From Paenarthrobacter ureafaciens (GTDB lineage: Bacteria > Actinomycetota > Actinomycetes > Actinomycetales > Micrococcaceae), in NCBI RefSeq assembly GCF_004028095.1, contig NZ_SBHM01000003.1, forward strand, positions 1-64,000: a stretch of DNA of 64,000 bases, given 5' to 3'. The notes under the pieces were generated by a model that searched no databases, was not told the origin of the DNA, and saw nothing but the letters and a program-made list of their open reading frames with translations. Shown here piece by piece: positions 25,373 to 34,255 of this stretch. A program made the position numbers and the translations under genes. The stretch's first letter is position 1. The number at the start of each line of letters is the position of its first letter.

Positions 25373-26140
25373 CTAGGGACGCACAAAATCCAGCATGCCC
25401 CACAACAACCAGCCGGACACCAGCACACTTGCCGAGATAACAACCGTAAAGGCGCTCAACCAGACAAACGCCGGTGCTCCCGTGGTTCTGGCCAGGATCC
25501 ACGCGTCAGAGGACTGGATCCGCGACCTGTGACGGGTGTGCACCCCGGCCAGTTTGAAGAGGTCCCGCACGGCCCCCACGGACAGCGCGATGCCGAGGGC
25601 AAGCACGACGTAGTTCACTGTCCCGGGGTCGGCGAACACCAGCAGCAGCTGGGCTACTCCCGCGCTGATGACGGCAACCAGGATGCCTGTCAGGTTACGG
25701 AGGAAGATCAAGGAGACCAAGAGGATCACAGCGCCGACGGACATGGCGGCTCCGGCCCGGCCCGCAGAGAAGGCGGCGATCAGGGCCAGCCCCACAACGG
25801 CAGGTGCGGGATACCCCCAAAAACCGGACCACGCGGCTCCGAACGCGCTGCGTCCACTGCTGACGAGCCGGCCGGAGTGGTCCAGTCCGATCCGGAGGCT
25901 GTGGACGAAGCGGCCTGTCATCAGGGCGGCGTAGGCGTGGCCGAGTTCATGGACAAACGTGACATAAAGGCCGAACCAGCGCCACGTGAGACGGGGAAGA
26001 CTCAGCAGCGTCGCGCCGCCGATAATGGCCAGGAGAACCGGCAACGGCACCGTTGTGGTGTGGACGTCCGTAAAACCACGGACAACGGCCGACCACCATA
26101 TTCCGGGCACGCTGGAAGAATCGACAGGGGTTTGAGTCAC
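25373..26140 (-). CDS. M50-type membrane metallopeptidase
   Basis: A 255-residue membrane protein with the zinc-protease motif HELGH at residues 64-68 inside a hydrophobic segment, as in M50 site-2-type proteases, and about six further hydrophobic spans. The usual second motif with a zinc-binding Asp is not obvious, so activity is uncertain. The GTG at 26140 (VTQTPVDSS) is preferred; a TTG at 26158 is also possible. It sits 30 bases after hrpB and 96 before EF-G2 on the same strand. The link between these three functions is not evident. Confidence 0.75.
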   Translation of the reverse strand: MTQTPVDSSSVPGIWWSAVVRGFTDVHTTTVPLPVLLAIIGGATLLSLPRLTWRWFGLYVTFVHELGHAYAALMTGRFVHSLRIGLDHSGRLVSSGRSAFGAAWSGFWGYPAPAVVGLALIAAFSAGRAGAAMSVGAVILLVSLIFLRNLTGILVAVISAGVAQLLLVFADPGTVNYVVLALGIALSVGAVRDLFKLAGVHTRHRSRIQSSDAWILARTTGAPAFVWLSAFTVVISASVLVSGWLLWGMLDFVRP

Positions 26141-26170
26141 CGTCGCAATGCTACGCAAGAAGTCCGGGAG

Positions 26171-28804
26171 CTACATGCGGTTCTTGGTCCTGGCCGTGGC
26201 GGGCGCGGTCCAAGGGTCCTCCGGCCAGGGATGTTTCGGGTAGCGTCCCCGCATCTCGGCACGGACCTGGGAATACGGACCCGACCAGAACGAGGCCAAA
26301 TCGTCCGTCACTGCCAGCGGCCTGCCCGCCGGCGACAAGAGATGGAACAGAACCGGTACCCTGCCGTCGACCAACCGTGGCGTGCGGTCCCAACCAAAGC
26401 ATTCCTGAAGCTTGACTGCCACCACTGGCCTGCCGCCGTCGTCCGCTGCTCTTTCCGCAACCTCCGGGTAGAGGATGCGTACGCGCGAGCCGCTGGGAAC
26501 CTCCAGCCGCTCCGGAACGAGGGCGTCGAAGTGAACCGCCTCCGGCCACGGCAAAAGGCGCCGCAACGGTTCTGCCAGGTCGACTGCGTTCAGCGGCTTG
26601 CCGCCCGCAAGGGCCTCGAGTTCGGGGGCAAGCCATTCGTCAAGGCGCGCCAAGAGGCCGGCCTCACTGACGTCGGGCCACGGCCCGCCCAACTCCCGGC
26701 GCAACAACGCCAGCCGTCGACGAAGCGAATCAGCCGCTTCCGACCAGCCAAGCATTGCCAGGCCGCCCCTGCCCAAAGAGGTGGCAATGGCTTCCCGCCC
26801 CGCTTCGGGAGAAGGCCGGATGGGCGTCGAGGAGACCACGATCGCGCCGATGCGCCGCTCCAAACGGGCGCTGAGGCGACCTTGATCAAACCGTGCCTCC
26901 ACGATTTCCTGCACGAGGCTCGGAGCCGCTGCCCGGGCCAAAGATTCTGACAGCGGAGCAGCCGAACGAATCACGGCCCCGGTCCCGGCAGTATCGCGCC
27001 CCTGGGCCCGCGATACTTCCGCAACCGCGAGCCACTCGTGCGCGGCGAGCGGACTTCCCGCCGGCAACCCGGCGCGGGTCCCCGAGGTGAGCTGATAGCT
27101 GGAGCCGTGGTCCGATGCCCTCCGGGCGATCCGATCCGGAAACGCCAGGGCGACAACGTATCCGGGCGCCTGGTCCCCAGTCAGCTTAAGGGACGTATCG
27201 GACGGAACGACGGCGTTGCCCACGTTGCGGGTCATGGATTCCAGCCGCCGGGCTTCTTCTGAAAAGCGCCGCGACGCCGGAAGGGATCCACTGCGCATCG
27301 CCCTGAGGAGTTGCACCAGGTCTCCGCCCGGGGCACGCTGATCTCCCGACACGAGGGCCACGGTCTCTGCAGCATGCTTCCGCCCGACGGTGGAGGACCC
27401 GTCCAGCAAAGCCCTGGCCAGCCTGGGGTCAGCGGGTATTCGTGCCAGCACCTTGCCGAGATCTGTTGCCAGTCCAGCATCGGTGAGAGCCCCCAGTTCC
27501 CGCAGGACCTCCACCGCGTCATCCATCGAAGCCCGCGGCGGGGCATCGGGAAGGGCAAGGCCTTCGCCCTTGGGCGCACCCCAGCAGGCAAGCTGCAGGG
27601 CCGCTGAGGTGAGGTCGGCGACGGCGATCTCCGGGGTCTGGTGCGCTGGAGCGGCTGCATAAGCTTGCTGGTCGTAGCAGCGGACCACTGTGCCGGCACC
27701 TTGGCGTGCGGCGCGGCCCGCCCGCTGCTCTGCCGACGCCCGCGACGTTGACACGGTGACCAGCCCCGACATGCCACGCCCCGAATCACGCCGGGGCTCC
27801 CGGGAAAGCCCCGAGTCCACCACCAACCGGACCCCCGGAACAGTGAGCGACGACTCCGCGAGGGCGGTGGACACGATGATCCGCGGAGGGTCCCCGGGCC
27901 GCCGACCGGACACGGCCCGGTCCTGCTGATCCGCAGCTGCCTGCCCGTGAAGCTCCAACACCTCGGTTCCGGGAACGAGCCCGGAACGAAGCCTCGCCGC
28001 CACGTCCGAGACTTCACGGACGCCGGGGAGGAAGACCAGCGCGTCCACCGAGGGACCCCTGCGCAAAGCCCTTGCGTGGGACACCGCAGTTGTCTCCGCA
28101 ATGTGGTCGAGGAATGCACGGGTTACGCCACGTTCGTCCAGTCGCTGTGACGGCGCTGGAACCCATTCCACCGTCAGGGGGTGGAGCGCCGACGGGCAGT
28201 CGACGACGGGCGCCGGCCCGCCGCCGTCCGAGGTTTGCCCGCCGTCGGAGGTTTGCCCCAGCAGGGCCGCGAAACGTTGCGCGTCAAGCGTGGCAGACAT
28301 CGCCACCAGGATGAGTTCCTCACGCAGCTGCCTCACTTCGGACAACATGCCCAGCAGAAGGTCCGTTTCCAGGCCGCGTTCGTGGACTTCGTCAAGGACC
28401 ACCGCGTCAACGCCGTCGAGGCCGGGGTCTGCCAGGAGTCGCCGGAGGAGGATGCCCGGGGTGACGAATTCCACTACAGTCCCGGGACCCGTCCGCGACT
28501 CGCCACGGACGGTGTAGCCTACCCGGTCTCCGAGCGGACTTCCGTCCAACGTGGCAAGGCGACGGGCGGCGGAGCGGGCAGCAACGCGACGGGGCTGGGT
28601 CACCACCACCCGCGGAGCTGTTCGGCCCCGCCGCGCTGCGACGTTGGCCACCAATGGCGGCACAAGAGTTGTCTTGCCGGTTCCCGGGGGTGCCTGCACG
28701 ACGGCCGTGCCGCCGTCGTGCCCGCTTTCCAAAGCGTCGGCGAGTTTGCCCAGGGAACCGGCGAAGACCAGGCCGCTTCCGATGGCATCCAGTGAAAAAG
28801 TCAC
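26171..28804 (-). CDS. hrpB: ATP-dependent helicase HrpB
   Basis: An 877-residue DEAH-box helicase. Motif I is QAPPGTGKTT (about 38-47), motif Ia TQPRRVAARSAARRL, motif II DEVH within VVLDEVHERGLETD (about 137-150), motif III MSATLDAQ, and motif VI QRAGRAARQGAG. The C-terminal HrpB-specific domain extends to the end and includes WGPYSQVR-like segments (FWSGPYSQVRAEMRGRYPKHP region). Cellular substrate unknown. The start is GTG at 28804. Confidence 0.92.
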   Translation of the reverse strand: MTFSLDAIGSGLVFAGSLGKLADALESGHDGGTAVVQAPPGTGKTTLVPPLVANVAARRGRTAPRVVVTQPRRVAARSAARRLATLDGSPLGDRVGYTVRGESRTGPGTVVEFVTPGILLRRLLADPGLDGVDAVVLDEVHERGLETDLLLGMLSEVRQLREELILVAMSATLDAQRFAALLGQTSDGGQTSDGGGPAPVVDCPSALHPLTVEWVPAPSQRLDERGVTRAFLDHIAETTAVSHARALRRGPSVDALVFLPGVREVSDVAARLRSGLVPGTEVLELHGQAAADQQDRAVSGRRPGDPPRIIVSTALAESSLTVPGVRLVVDSGLSREPRRDSGRGMSGLVTVSTSRASAEQRAGRAARQGAGTVVRCYDQQAYAAAPAHQTPEIAVADLTSAALQLACWGAPKGEGLALPDAPPRASMDDAVEVLRELGALTDAGLATDLGKVLARIPADPRLARALLDGSSTVGRKHAAETVALVSGDQRAPGGDLVQLLRAMRSGSLPASRRFSEEARRLESMTRNVGNAVVPSDTSLKLTGDQAPGYVVALAFPDRIARRASDHGSSYQLTSGTRAGLPAGSPLAAHEWLAVAEVSRAQGRDTAGTGAVIRSAAPLSESLARAAAPSLVQEIVEARFDQGRLSARLERRIGAIVVSSTPIRPSPEAGREAIATSLGRGGLAMLGWSEAADSLRRRLALLRRELGGPWPDVSEAGLLARLDEWLAPELEALAGGKPLNAVDLAEPLRRLLPWPEAVHFDALVPERLEVPSGSRVRILYPEVAERAADDGGRPVVAVKLQECFGWDRTPRLVDGRVPVLFHLLSPAGRPLAVTDDLASFWSGPYSQVRAEMRGRYPKHPWPEDPWTAPATARTKNRM

Positions 28805-28863
28805 CAGCCTATTGTTTCAGGAGTTCGGGGGCGTCCCCATGCTGGCTGGCTTGGGTGCTGCGT

Positions 28864-28942
28864 GCCTCGGCGTTGGATTGCCTCGGCGTTGGATTACCTG
28901 GGCGATGGAGTGGCTGGGCGATGGCGTGCCTAGGCGATGGTG
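28864..28942. repeat. Degenerate tandem repeat after hrpB, reaching the end of the adh gene
   Basis: Two 16-base copies of GCCTCGGCGTTGGATT are followed by three looser copies of CCTGGGCGATGG-like sequence. They run through the 125-base gap into the last codons of the alcohol dehydrogenase gene. The gap holds no other feature. Confidence 0.6.
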
Positions 28943-29973
28943 GCCGCATCGATGACGAAGCGGTACCGAACGTCCGAGGCGAGGACGCGCTCGTAGGCTT
29001 CGTTGATCTTCTCCGCGGGAATGACTTCGATCTCGGCACCGAGGCCATGCTCGGCACAGAAATTGAGCATTTCCTGGGTTTCGCGGATGCCACCGATCGC
29101 AGACCCGGCGAAGGACCTGCGTCCGCCGATCAAGGCGCCCGCTTGGACAGGGAGCGGTTCTGCGGGGGCTCCCACGTTGACCAACGTTCCGTCCAGGGCG
29201 AGCAGCTTCAGGTAGGCGCTGATATCAATGGATGCGCTGACGGTGTTGATGATGAGGTCGAAAGTTCCCCCGAGCTTCTCGAAGGTGGCGGGGTCGCTTG
29301 TGGCGTAGTAGTCCTTGGCCCCGAGCTTCAAGCCGTCCTCCATCTTCTTGAGGGACTGGGACAGCACCGTGACCTCAGCACCCATGGCGCTGGCTAGCTT
29401 GACAGCCATGTGGCCCAAGCCGCCGAGTCCCACCACAGCGACCTTCTTGCCGGGTCCCGCGCCCCAGTGACGCAGGGGTGAATAGGTGGTGATTCCGGCG
29501 CACAGCAGCGGGGCTGCGACGTCGAGGTCCAGCGATTCCGGGATGGAAACAACGAAATCTTCGTTCACCACCACGTCGCTGGAGTAGCCGCCCTGGGTGA
29601 TGGTGCCGTCGAGGTCCACGGATCCGTAGGTGCCGACGTTGCCGTTCAGGCAGTACTGCTCTTCGCCTGCTTCGCAGTTGGCGCATTCCTTGCACGAATT
29701 GACCATGCAGCCCACGCCGACGCGGTCGCCGACCTTGTGCTTGGTCACCTCGGAACCTACTTCAGTAACGATCCCGGCTATTTCGTGTCCGGGTGCCAGA
29801 GGGTACTGCCGCGTGCCCCATTCGCCGCGGACCGTGTGGATGTCCGAGTGGCAAATGCCAGCGAATTTGATGTCGATGTGGACGTCGTGCGGGCCGACTT
29901 CGCGACGCTCAATGGTGGTGAGGGCGAGGTCTCCTGTGGCCGAAGGGGCAGCGTATGCGGTAGCGGTAGGCAT
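28930..29973 (-). CDS. Zinc-dependent NAD(P) alcohol dehydrogenase
   Basis: A 347-residue medium-chain dehydrogenase of the cinnamyl-alcohol/AdhC type, probably NADP-linked. Catalytic zinc ligands are in GICHSD (Cys) and APGHE (His). The structural zinc site is the four-Cys run [17 protein letters not shown] (about 95-111). The nucleotide-binding turn is [12 protein letters not shown] (about 178-189). Such enzymes reduce a wide range of aldehydes. The ATG has AGGAGAAAC directly upstream. It stands alone. Confidence 0.92.
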   Translation of the reverse strand: MPTATAYAAPSATGDLALTTIERREVGPHDVHIDIKFAGICHSDIHTVRGEWGTRQYPLAPGHEIAGIVTEVGSEVTKHKVGDRVGVGCMVNSCKECANCEAGEEQYCLNGNVGTYGSVDLDGTITQGGYSSDVVVNEDFVVSIPESLDLDVAAPLLCAGITTYSPLRHWGAGPGKKVAVVGLGGLGHMAVKLASAMGAEVTVLSQSLKKMEDGLKLGAKDYYATSDPATFEKLGGTFDLIINTVSASIDISAYLKLLALDGTLVNVGAPAEPLPVQAGALIGGRRSFAGSAIGGIRETQEMLNFCAEHGLGAEIEVIPAEKINEAYERVLASDVRYRFVIDAATIA

Positions 29974-30214
29974 GTTTCTCCTGCGTTATAACGATGTGCG
30001 GATACCTCCATCTAACCCTGTATTCCGAAGTCGAGGGAGGCACTGTTGAGACTGGGATGGAGAGTCCTACCCAGTACGACGTACCGAATGTGTACCCATC
30101 CGAGGGTCCATTTACCGGAGTCTCGGGGAGGTTTCGGCTGGTTTCCTGGCTTGTTTTTCCACATAGGGGCTGAGGGCTGGTTACAGGGTTTGGGTGGGGT
30201 GGAAGGCTTGGTTT

Positions 30215-32056
30215 ATGGGTTTGAGCGGGCAGGTTGTGGTTGAACGGGCGGGTAGGCCCGGTGCTGCTGCTGCCAACGGCGGTGGACCTCCCGGCGTCGG
30301 TGACCTTCCCAGCAAATACCCTTCCGGCGGCGGTGGGGTCGTTGAGGATGTCATGGAGGCGTTGGAGGACGGGGCGGCGGTGTTGGAGGCTGCCCGTGCC
30401 CTGGCGTTACCGGCAGGACACGTGTTCGATGTTCAGGAAGCAGCAGACTTCGCTGCCCGGGTCGAGGACCTCTCCCGAAGCATCGGCTACCTGCAGATCA
30501 TCGCAGCCCACGCGGTCGAGCGCACCCGTACCGAAGCCAAACACAACCCCGCACAGACCGCCCCGGGCTGGCGGACCGGCTGGACCCAAACCCCACACCC
30601 CGCCCACCCGCACACACCCGGCACCACTGCCCGGGCCGGCCGTCCGGCCTCCGTTGCCGGTGCCGGTGCCGTGCTTGGAGCCGTTGCGGGGTCCGGGCCT
30701 GTCACGTCTTCTGTTGCGGGGCCTGGTTCGGTACTTGATGACGGGTACCGCAACGCCGCCGAGTTCCTGCGCGCCAGGCTCCGGATCGATATCCGCGAAG
30801 CCCGCCGCCGCCTGACCCAAGCCGCGCTCCTGCTGCCCGGAACCACCCTCACCGGCGAAACCATCACCCCACGCCACGAACACCTCGCCACCGCGTTCGC
30901 CGCCACCGACGTGCCCTCCCGCTCAGCGACCATCATCACCACAGCCCTCGAACGCGTCGCCTTCATCGCCCACCCCGACACCCTCACCACCATGGAACAC
31001 GCCCTGACCCGCACCGCCACCGACAACGACCCCGACTTCCTGGCCAAAACCGCCCAACACTGGATCAACCGCATCGACCACGACGGACCCGAACCCACCG
31101 AAAAAGAACTCCGCCCCATCCAAGGAGCCTTCATCCGCAAACCCCGCCGCGGACTCCACCACATCGAAATCTTCGCCACCGACGAACAATACGAAACCCT
31201 CATCACCACCATGAACACCGCCACCAACCCACGCCTAACCCCACACAACAACCCCAACACCACCAGCGCGGGCACTACTGCCAGCCCCAGCACCGTCAGC
31301 GCCGTCAGCGCTGCCACCAGCGTCAGCAACGCCAACACCGTCAGCACGGTCAGTGCCGTCAGGGTCAGCGGGCGCAGCACACCCGGGCCCGAACTGGACC
31401 GCCGCTCCCGCGCCCAGAAACTCCTCGACGGTCTCATCACCGGCTGCAACTACGCCTTGCGCACCGGCAGACTCCCCGCCAACGGAGGCCTCAAACCCCA
31501 ACTCACCGTCACCATCGACGCCAACGACCTCTACCCCCGACTCCAAAACCCACCACACCAGCCAACCCAGCCAGACCAGCCAACCCGGCCAGCCCGGCCA
31601 GACAAGGGCGGCTCCTCAGCCCGGCCGGGCAGCGCAACAGCGACCTTCACCGGCCCCATCCACGCCAGCACCATCCGCAAAATCGCCTGCGACGCCGACA
31701 TCCTGCCCGTCCTCCTCGGAACCAACGGACAAATCCTCGACATCGGCCGCACCACCCGGATCTTCCCACCCCACATCCGCAAAGCCATCGCCGCAAGAGA
31801 CCAAGGCTGCACCTTCCCCGACTGCACCATCCCCGCACCCTGGTGCGAAGCCCACCACATCACCTACTGGTCACAAGGAGGCACCACCAGCACCAACAAC
31901 GGCACCCTCCTGTGCTCACACCACCACCACCTCATCCACAAAGAACAATGGAAAATCACCACCCACCAAGGCATCCCATGGTTCACACCACCACCCCACA
32001 TCGACCCCACCCAAACACCCCAACGAAACCACCACCACACACCCCACCGAACATGA
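30215..32056 (+). CDS. DUF222 and HNH endonuclease domain protein
   Basis: A 613-residue protein of the DUF222/HNH family (related to the mycobacterial 13E12-repeat proteins), common in many copies in actinobacteria. DUF222 covers about residues 40-380, interrupted by low-complexity inserts. The HNH motif is near the end: DQGCTFPDCTIPAPWCEAHH, then NNGTLLCSHHHHLIHKEQW. A nuclease role is predicted but not established. Codon use is extreme in the 3' two-thirds: the coding strand is almost all C and A, with Thr/His/Pro-rich sequence. The ATG at 30215 has GGAAGG eight bases upstream; an in-frame GTG at 30194 is less likely. Confidence 0.88.
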   Translation: MGLSGQVVVERAGRPGAAAANGGGPPGVGDLPSKYPSGGGGVVEDVMEALEDGAAVLEAARALALPAGHVFDVQEAADFAARVEDLSRSIGYLQIIAAHAVERTRTEAKHNPAQTAPGWRTGWTQTPHPAHPHTPGTTARAGRPASVAGAGAVLGAVAGSGPVTSSVAGPGSVLDDGYRNAAEFLRARLRIDIREARRRLTQAALLLPGTTLTGETITPRHEHLATAFAATDVPSRSATIITTALERVAFIAHPDTLTTMEHALTRTATDNDPDFLAKTAQHWINRIDHDGPEPTEKELRPIQGAFIRKPRRGLHHIEIFATDEQYETLITTMNTATNPRLTPHNNPNTTSAGTTASPSTVSAVSAATSVSNANTVSTVSAVRVSGRSTPGPELDRRSRAQKLLDGLITGCNYALRTGRLPANGGLKPQLTVTIDANDLYPRLQNPPHQPTQPDQPTRPARPDKGGSSARPGSATATFTGPIHASTIRKIACDADILPVLLGTNGQILDIGRTTRIFPPHIRKAIAARDQGCTFPDCTIPAPWCEAHHITYWSQGGTTSTNNGTLLCSHHHHLIHKEQWKITTHQGIPWFTPPPHIDPTQTPQRNHHHTPHRT

Positions 32057-32115
32057 CACCCTGCCCCAAAACAGGAAACACCCACGGCCACCCCGACACA
32101 CCCCGGTCACTTGGC

Positions 32116-32171
32116 GCGCCCCCAGCCACCCCTCCGCGCCTCCAGCAACCCCTCCGCGCCCCCAGCCAGGG
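32116..32171. repeat. 20-bp tandem repeat, 2.8 copies
   Basis: Unit GCGCCCCCAGCCACCCCTCC occurs at 32116-32135, again with two changes at 32136-32155, and in part at 32156-32171. It lies in the 294-base gap after the DUF222/HNH gene, which otherwise holds only the hairpin at 32201. Confidence 0.7.
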
Positions 32172-32200
32172 AGCCTGGGCGCCTTGGGACAACAAAACAA

Positions 32201-32230
32201 CAGGACCCTCCGCAATCACGAAGGATCCTG
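32201..32230 (+). terminator. Terminator-like hairpin after the DUF222/HNH gene
   Basis: CAGGACCCTCCG (32201-32212) pairs with CGAAGGATCCTG (32219-32230) over 12 positions with two mismatches, leaving a six-base loop. It could serve either converging transcript. Confidence 0.5.
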
Positions 32231-32350
32231 TCACTCAGAACCGCTATGCCCTGGTATTCAGTCAGTTGTCCTGCAGTGGGGAAACGGGTGCGCTACGGCT
32301 TCCGAACCCAATGGCTCACCTGGCCCCTCACCGCGACCGGCGGGACTACG

Positions 32351-32989
32351 TCAGCGGGCTCCCCCTCCAATGACTCCTGCCTCCACGGCTTTGGTCACTG
32401 CGTCGGCCTCGGCCTGGGTTAACTTGCCGTCGGTGACGGCTTTGTCGAGCCTGGATTTCAGCTCGGCGGCACGGTCTGACTTCGCCTCCGAACGTATCTC
32501 TTCGAGGGCCGCCGTGACCTTCGATTCCTCAACACCCAAGGAGGAAGCCAACGACTTTGCCAGCGCAGCCTCCATCGCTGCCCGGTCCGGCCGTCCGGTT
32601 TCGGATCCCTTGGACTGCTCGGTTCCATCCGACGGCGTGCTTCCCTCCGAGGGTTTAGTGTCGTCAGACGGAGCCTGAGCGGGTTTGTTGGCGTCGCGGA
32701 ACGCCTTCAAGGCGTCGGTGACTTTGGTTTCATCAACCCCCAGCTTGGTAGCCAGTGCAGAAGCCAGGTGGCCTGCATCCCGTCCGGGGCCGCCGTGACG
32801 GCCATGTCCCTTGCCCGGTGCCAACCCGTCACCTGACGTTTGGCCTGGCGTTGCCGCCTCACTCGGCGTCGACGTTGCGGCGGGGTCCGGCGTCGTCGTT
32901 GCCGAAGCCATGCTCGTAACACCAAGTCCGGTGCCGAGGGCCAATGCTCCCGCCGCTAGACCCAACGTGATTTGCTTGGTTCTTGACAT
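32351..32989 (-). CDS. Secreted protein with a duplicated helical motif
   Basis: A 212-residue exported protein with a signal peptide ending near ASA (about residue 30). Two related segments, LASALATKLGVDETKVTDAL (about 75-94) and LAKSLASSLGVEESKVTAAL (about 142-161), look like copies of one helix-turn-helix unit. They are separated by a Ser/Asp/Glu-rich linker. A third short helical stretch (VTDGKLTQAEADAVTKAV) ends the chain. I do not recognise a function. The ATG has GTGAGGA seven bases upstream. A 7-bp hairpin (33005-33022) sits in its leader. Confidence 0.7.
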   Translation of the reverse strand: MSRTKQITLGLAAGALALGTGLGVTSMASATTTPDPAATSTPSEAATPGQTSGDGLAPGKGHGRHGGPGRDAGHLASALATKLGVDETKVTDALKAFRDANKPAQAPSDDTKPSEGSTPSDGTEQSKGSETGRPDRAAMEAALAKSLASSLGVEESKVTAALEEIRSEAKSDRAAELKSRLDKAVTDGKLTQAEADAVTKAVEAGVIGGGAR

Positions 32990-33004
32990 AACTAGTCCTC
33001 ACTT

Positions 33005-33022
33005 CGCAACCGCCAGGTTGCG
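33005..33022 (-). promoter_or_regulatory. Hairpin in the leader of the secreted-protein gene
   Basis: CGCAACC and GGTTGCG form a perfect 7-bp stem around the loop GCCA, about 15 bases upstream of the start codon and next to the ribosome site. It could affect mRNA stability or translation, or be an operator. Confidence 0.35.
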
Positions 33023-33158
33023 TCACCGTTGTTGCTGGTGGGCAGCCGGGTTGCTGCCCTGACTCAAGAGTGCGGTGACCACCCCGGCGGAGGCTGATGC
33101 GAAGCTGTTCATTGGCTGTGAACGTATGGACAAAGCTGTGAGCCGACCAGCCAGGGCA

Positions 33159-34094
33159 TCACCGGGGAGCGTCGAAGGCGTCGAGCAGGCGTTTCACGGC
33201 ACCGCCCAGGTTCCATTCAGTGCTGAGCTCCTGTAACTGGTCACGGGAAGCCCCGTTCACCGGTTTCAACTGTGCGCCTACCTCGTCGAGGGAAGGCAGG
33301 TCGAGGTCACGGACCACGTTGACCACCGCAGGAGCTACCTCCAGGTAGTCGGCGGCCGCGGCGAGTTTTGCTTTAACGCCGGCGGACAGCCCGCCGTCGG
33401 CCGCTTCTGCCGCCTCGAGGAGGCCGGCGAGTGAACCATGTGTGGCGAGCAGCGACGCAGCTGTCTTCTCGCCGATGCCCGCCACGCCCGGCAGTCCATC
33501 GGATGAATCTCCCCGGAGCGTGGCGAAGTCGGCGTATTGCTGCGGCAGGACGCGATACTTGCGCACGACGTCCACCTCTGTCAGTACCTCAAGGTTCTTC
33601 ATGCCTCGGGCCGTGTAGATGACACGGATCGACTTCTCGTCATCCACCAATTGAAAAAGGTCCCGGTCCCCCGTCACAACGTCCACCGGCATGGACTGTC
33701 GGCCCGCATAGCTTCCGATCACGTCATCGGCCTCGTGATCGTCGACGCCCACCATCGCGATTCCAGCCAGCTCAAGCACGTGGCTGATCAAGGGAATCTG
33801 CGCTTGGAGGGCTTCGGGAACAACCTCGACGTCGGGACCTGAACTTACCTCTTCCGCCACTCGGTGGGATTTGTAGCTGGGTATGAGGTCCACCCGCCAC
33901 TTGGGCCGCCAGTTGTTATCCCAGCAAGCGATCAGATGCGTTGCCTGATAATCCGTGGTCAGCCTGGCAATCATGTCCAGAAGGCCGCGGACGGCATTGA
34001 CCGGGGTGCCGTCCTTTCGGCGGATGGTGTCCGGAACGCCATAGAAGGCACGGAAGTAGAGCGAGGCAGTGTCCAGGAGCATAAGTCGGGCCAT
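33159..34094 (-). CDS. 5'-3' exonuclease (PolA N-domain-like)
   Basis: A 311-residue stand-alone FEN/5'-3' exonuclease. It shows LLDTASLYFRAFYGVP (about 5-20), the acidic clusters VDDHEADDVIGSY and VTGDRDLFQLVDD, and the helix-hairpin-helix LRGDSSDGLPGVAGIGEKTA. These match the exonuclease domain of polA at 4247, so the window codes for two such activities. Its likely role is primer removal or flap processing. The ATG at 34094 has AGGATCAGG just upstream; an ATG at 34109 is the alternative. Confidence 0.88.
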   Translation of the reverse strand: MARLMLLDTASLYFRAFYGVPDTIRRKDGTPVNAVRGLLDMIARLTTDYQATHLIACWDNNWRPKWRVDLIPSYKSHRVAEEVSSGPDVEVVPEALQAQIPLISHVLELAGIAMVGVDDHEADDVIGSYAGRQSMPVDVVTGDRDLFQLVDDEKSIRVIYTARGMKNLEVLTEVDVVRKYRVLPQQYADFATLRGDSSDGLPGVAGIGEKTAASLLATHGSLAGLLEAAEAADGGLSAGVKAKLAAAADYLEVAPAVVNVVRDLDLPSLDEVGAQLKPVNGASRDQLQELSTEWNLGGAVKRLLDAFDAPR

Positions 34095-34138
34095 ACCTGA
34101 TCCTGACATGAGGTGACGCTGTTTGGAGTGATTCGGAC

Positions 34139-34167
34139 TTGTTCGGTGATGTGAGCCGGATTACTAT
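34139..34167 (+). promoter_or_regulatory. Promoter of the aromatic monooxygenase gene
   Basis: A -35 box TTGTTC (34139-34144) and a -10 box TACTAT (34162-34167) are exactly 17 bases apart. Transcription would start near 34174, within the first of two dyad operators. Confidence 0.6.
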
Positions 34168-34170
34168 GGT

Positions 34171-34187
34171 ATTCGCAATAATCGAAC
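34171..34187. promoter_or_regulatory. IclR-like operator dyad 1
   Basis: ATTCGCAATAATCGAAC contains the dyad TTCG-7 bases-CGAA and resembles the PcaR/PobR-type boxes of IclR regulators. It overlaps the predicted transcription start, a repressor position. No regulator gene is adjacent. Confidence 0.5.
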
Positions 34188-34192
34188 ACCGC

Positions 34193-34207
34193 GTTCTATT
34201 ATAGAAC
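34193..34207. promoter_or_regulatory. IclR-like operator dyad 2
   Basis: GTTCTATTATAGAAC is a perfect inverted repeat (6-3-6). Its centre lies 21 bases, two helical turns, from that of the first dyad, so two dimers could bind on the same face. Confidence 0.55.
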
Positions 34208-34255
34208 ACACCGGCATCCCAAGGTTGCCCCGTCACAAAGAAGTGAGGAAAGCCC

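Noticed and set aside
24761..26950. 729-residue plus-strand open frame across EF-G2, the M50-like gene and hrpB
   Set aside because: Runs antisense through three real genes and their gaps; the translation is Arg/Gly/His-rich with no recognisable domain.
29974..30214. Possible tRNA or small RNA in the gap before the DUF222 gene
   Set aside because: I could not find a cloverleaf or a convincing promoter-terminator pair.
30215..32056. DUF222/HNH gene as a mobile element or intron-borne nuclease
   Set aside because: No terminal inverted repeats, target duplication or intron structure is visible around it.
32116..32171. Possible CRISPR array
   Set aside because: The 20-bp units are adjacent with no spacers and only 2.8 copies.
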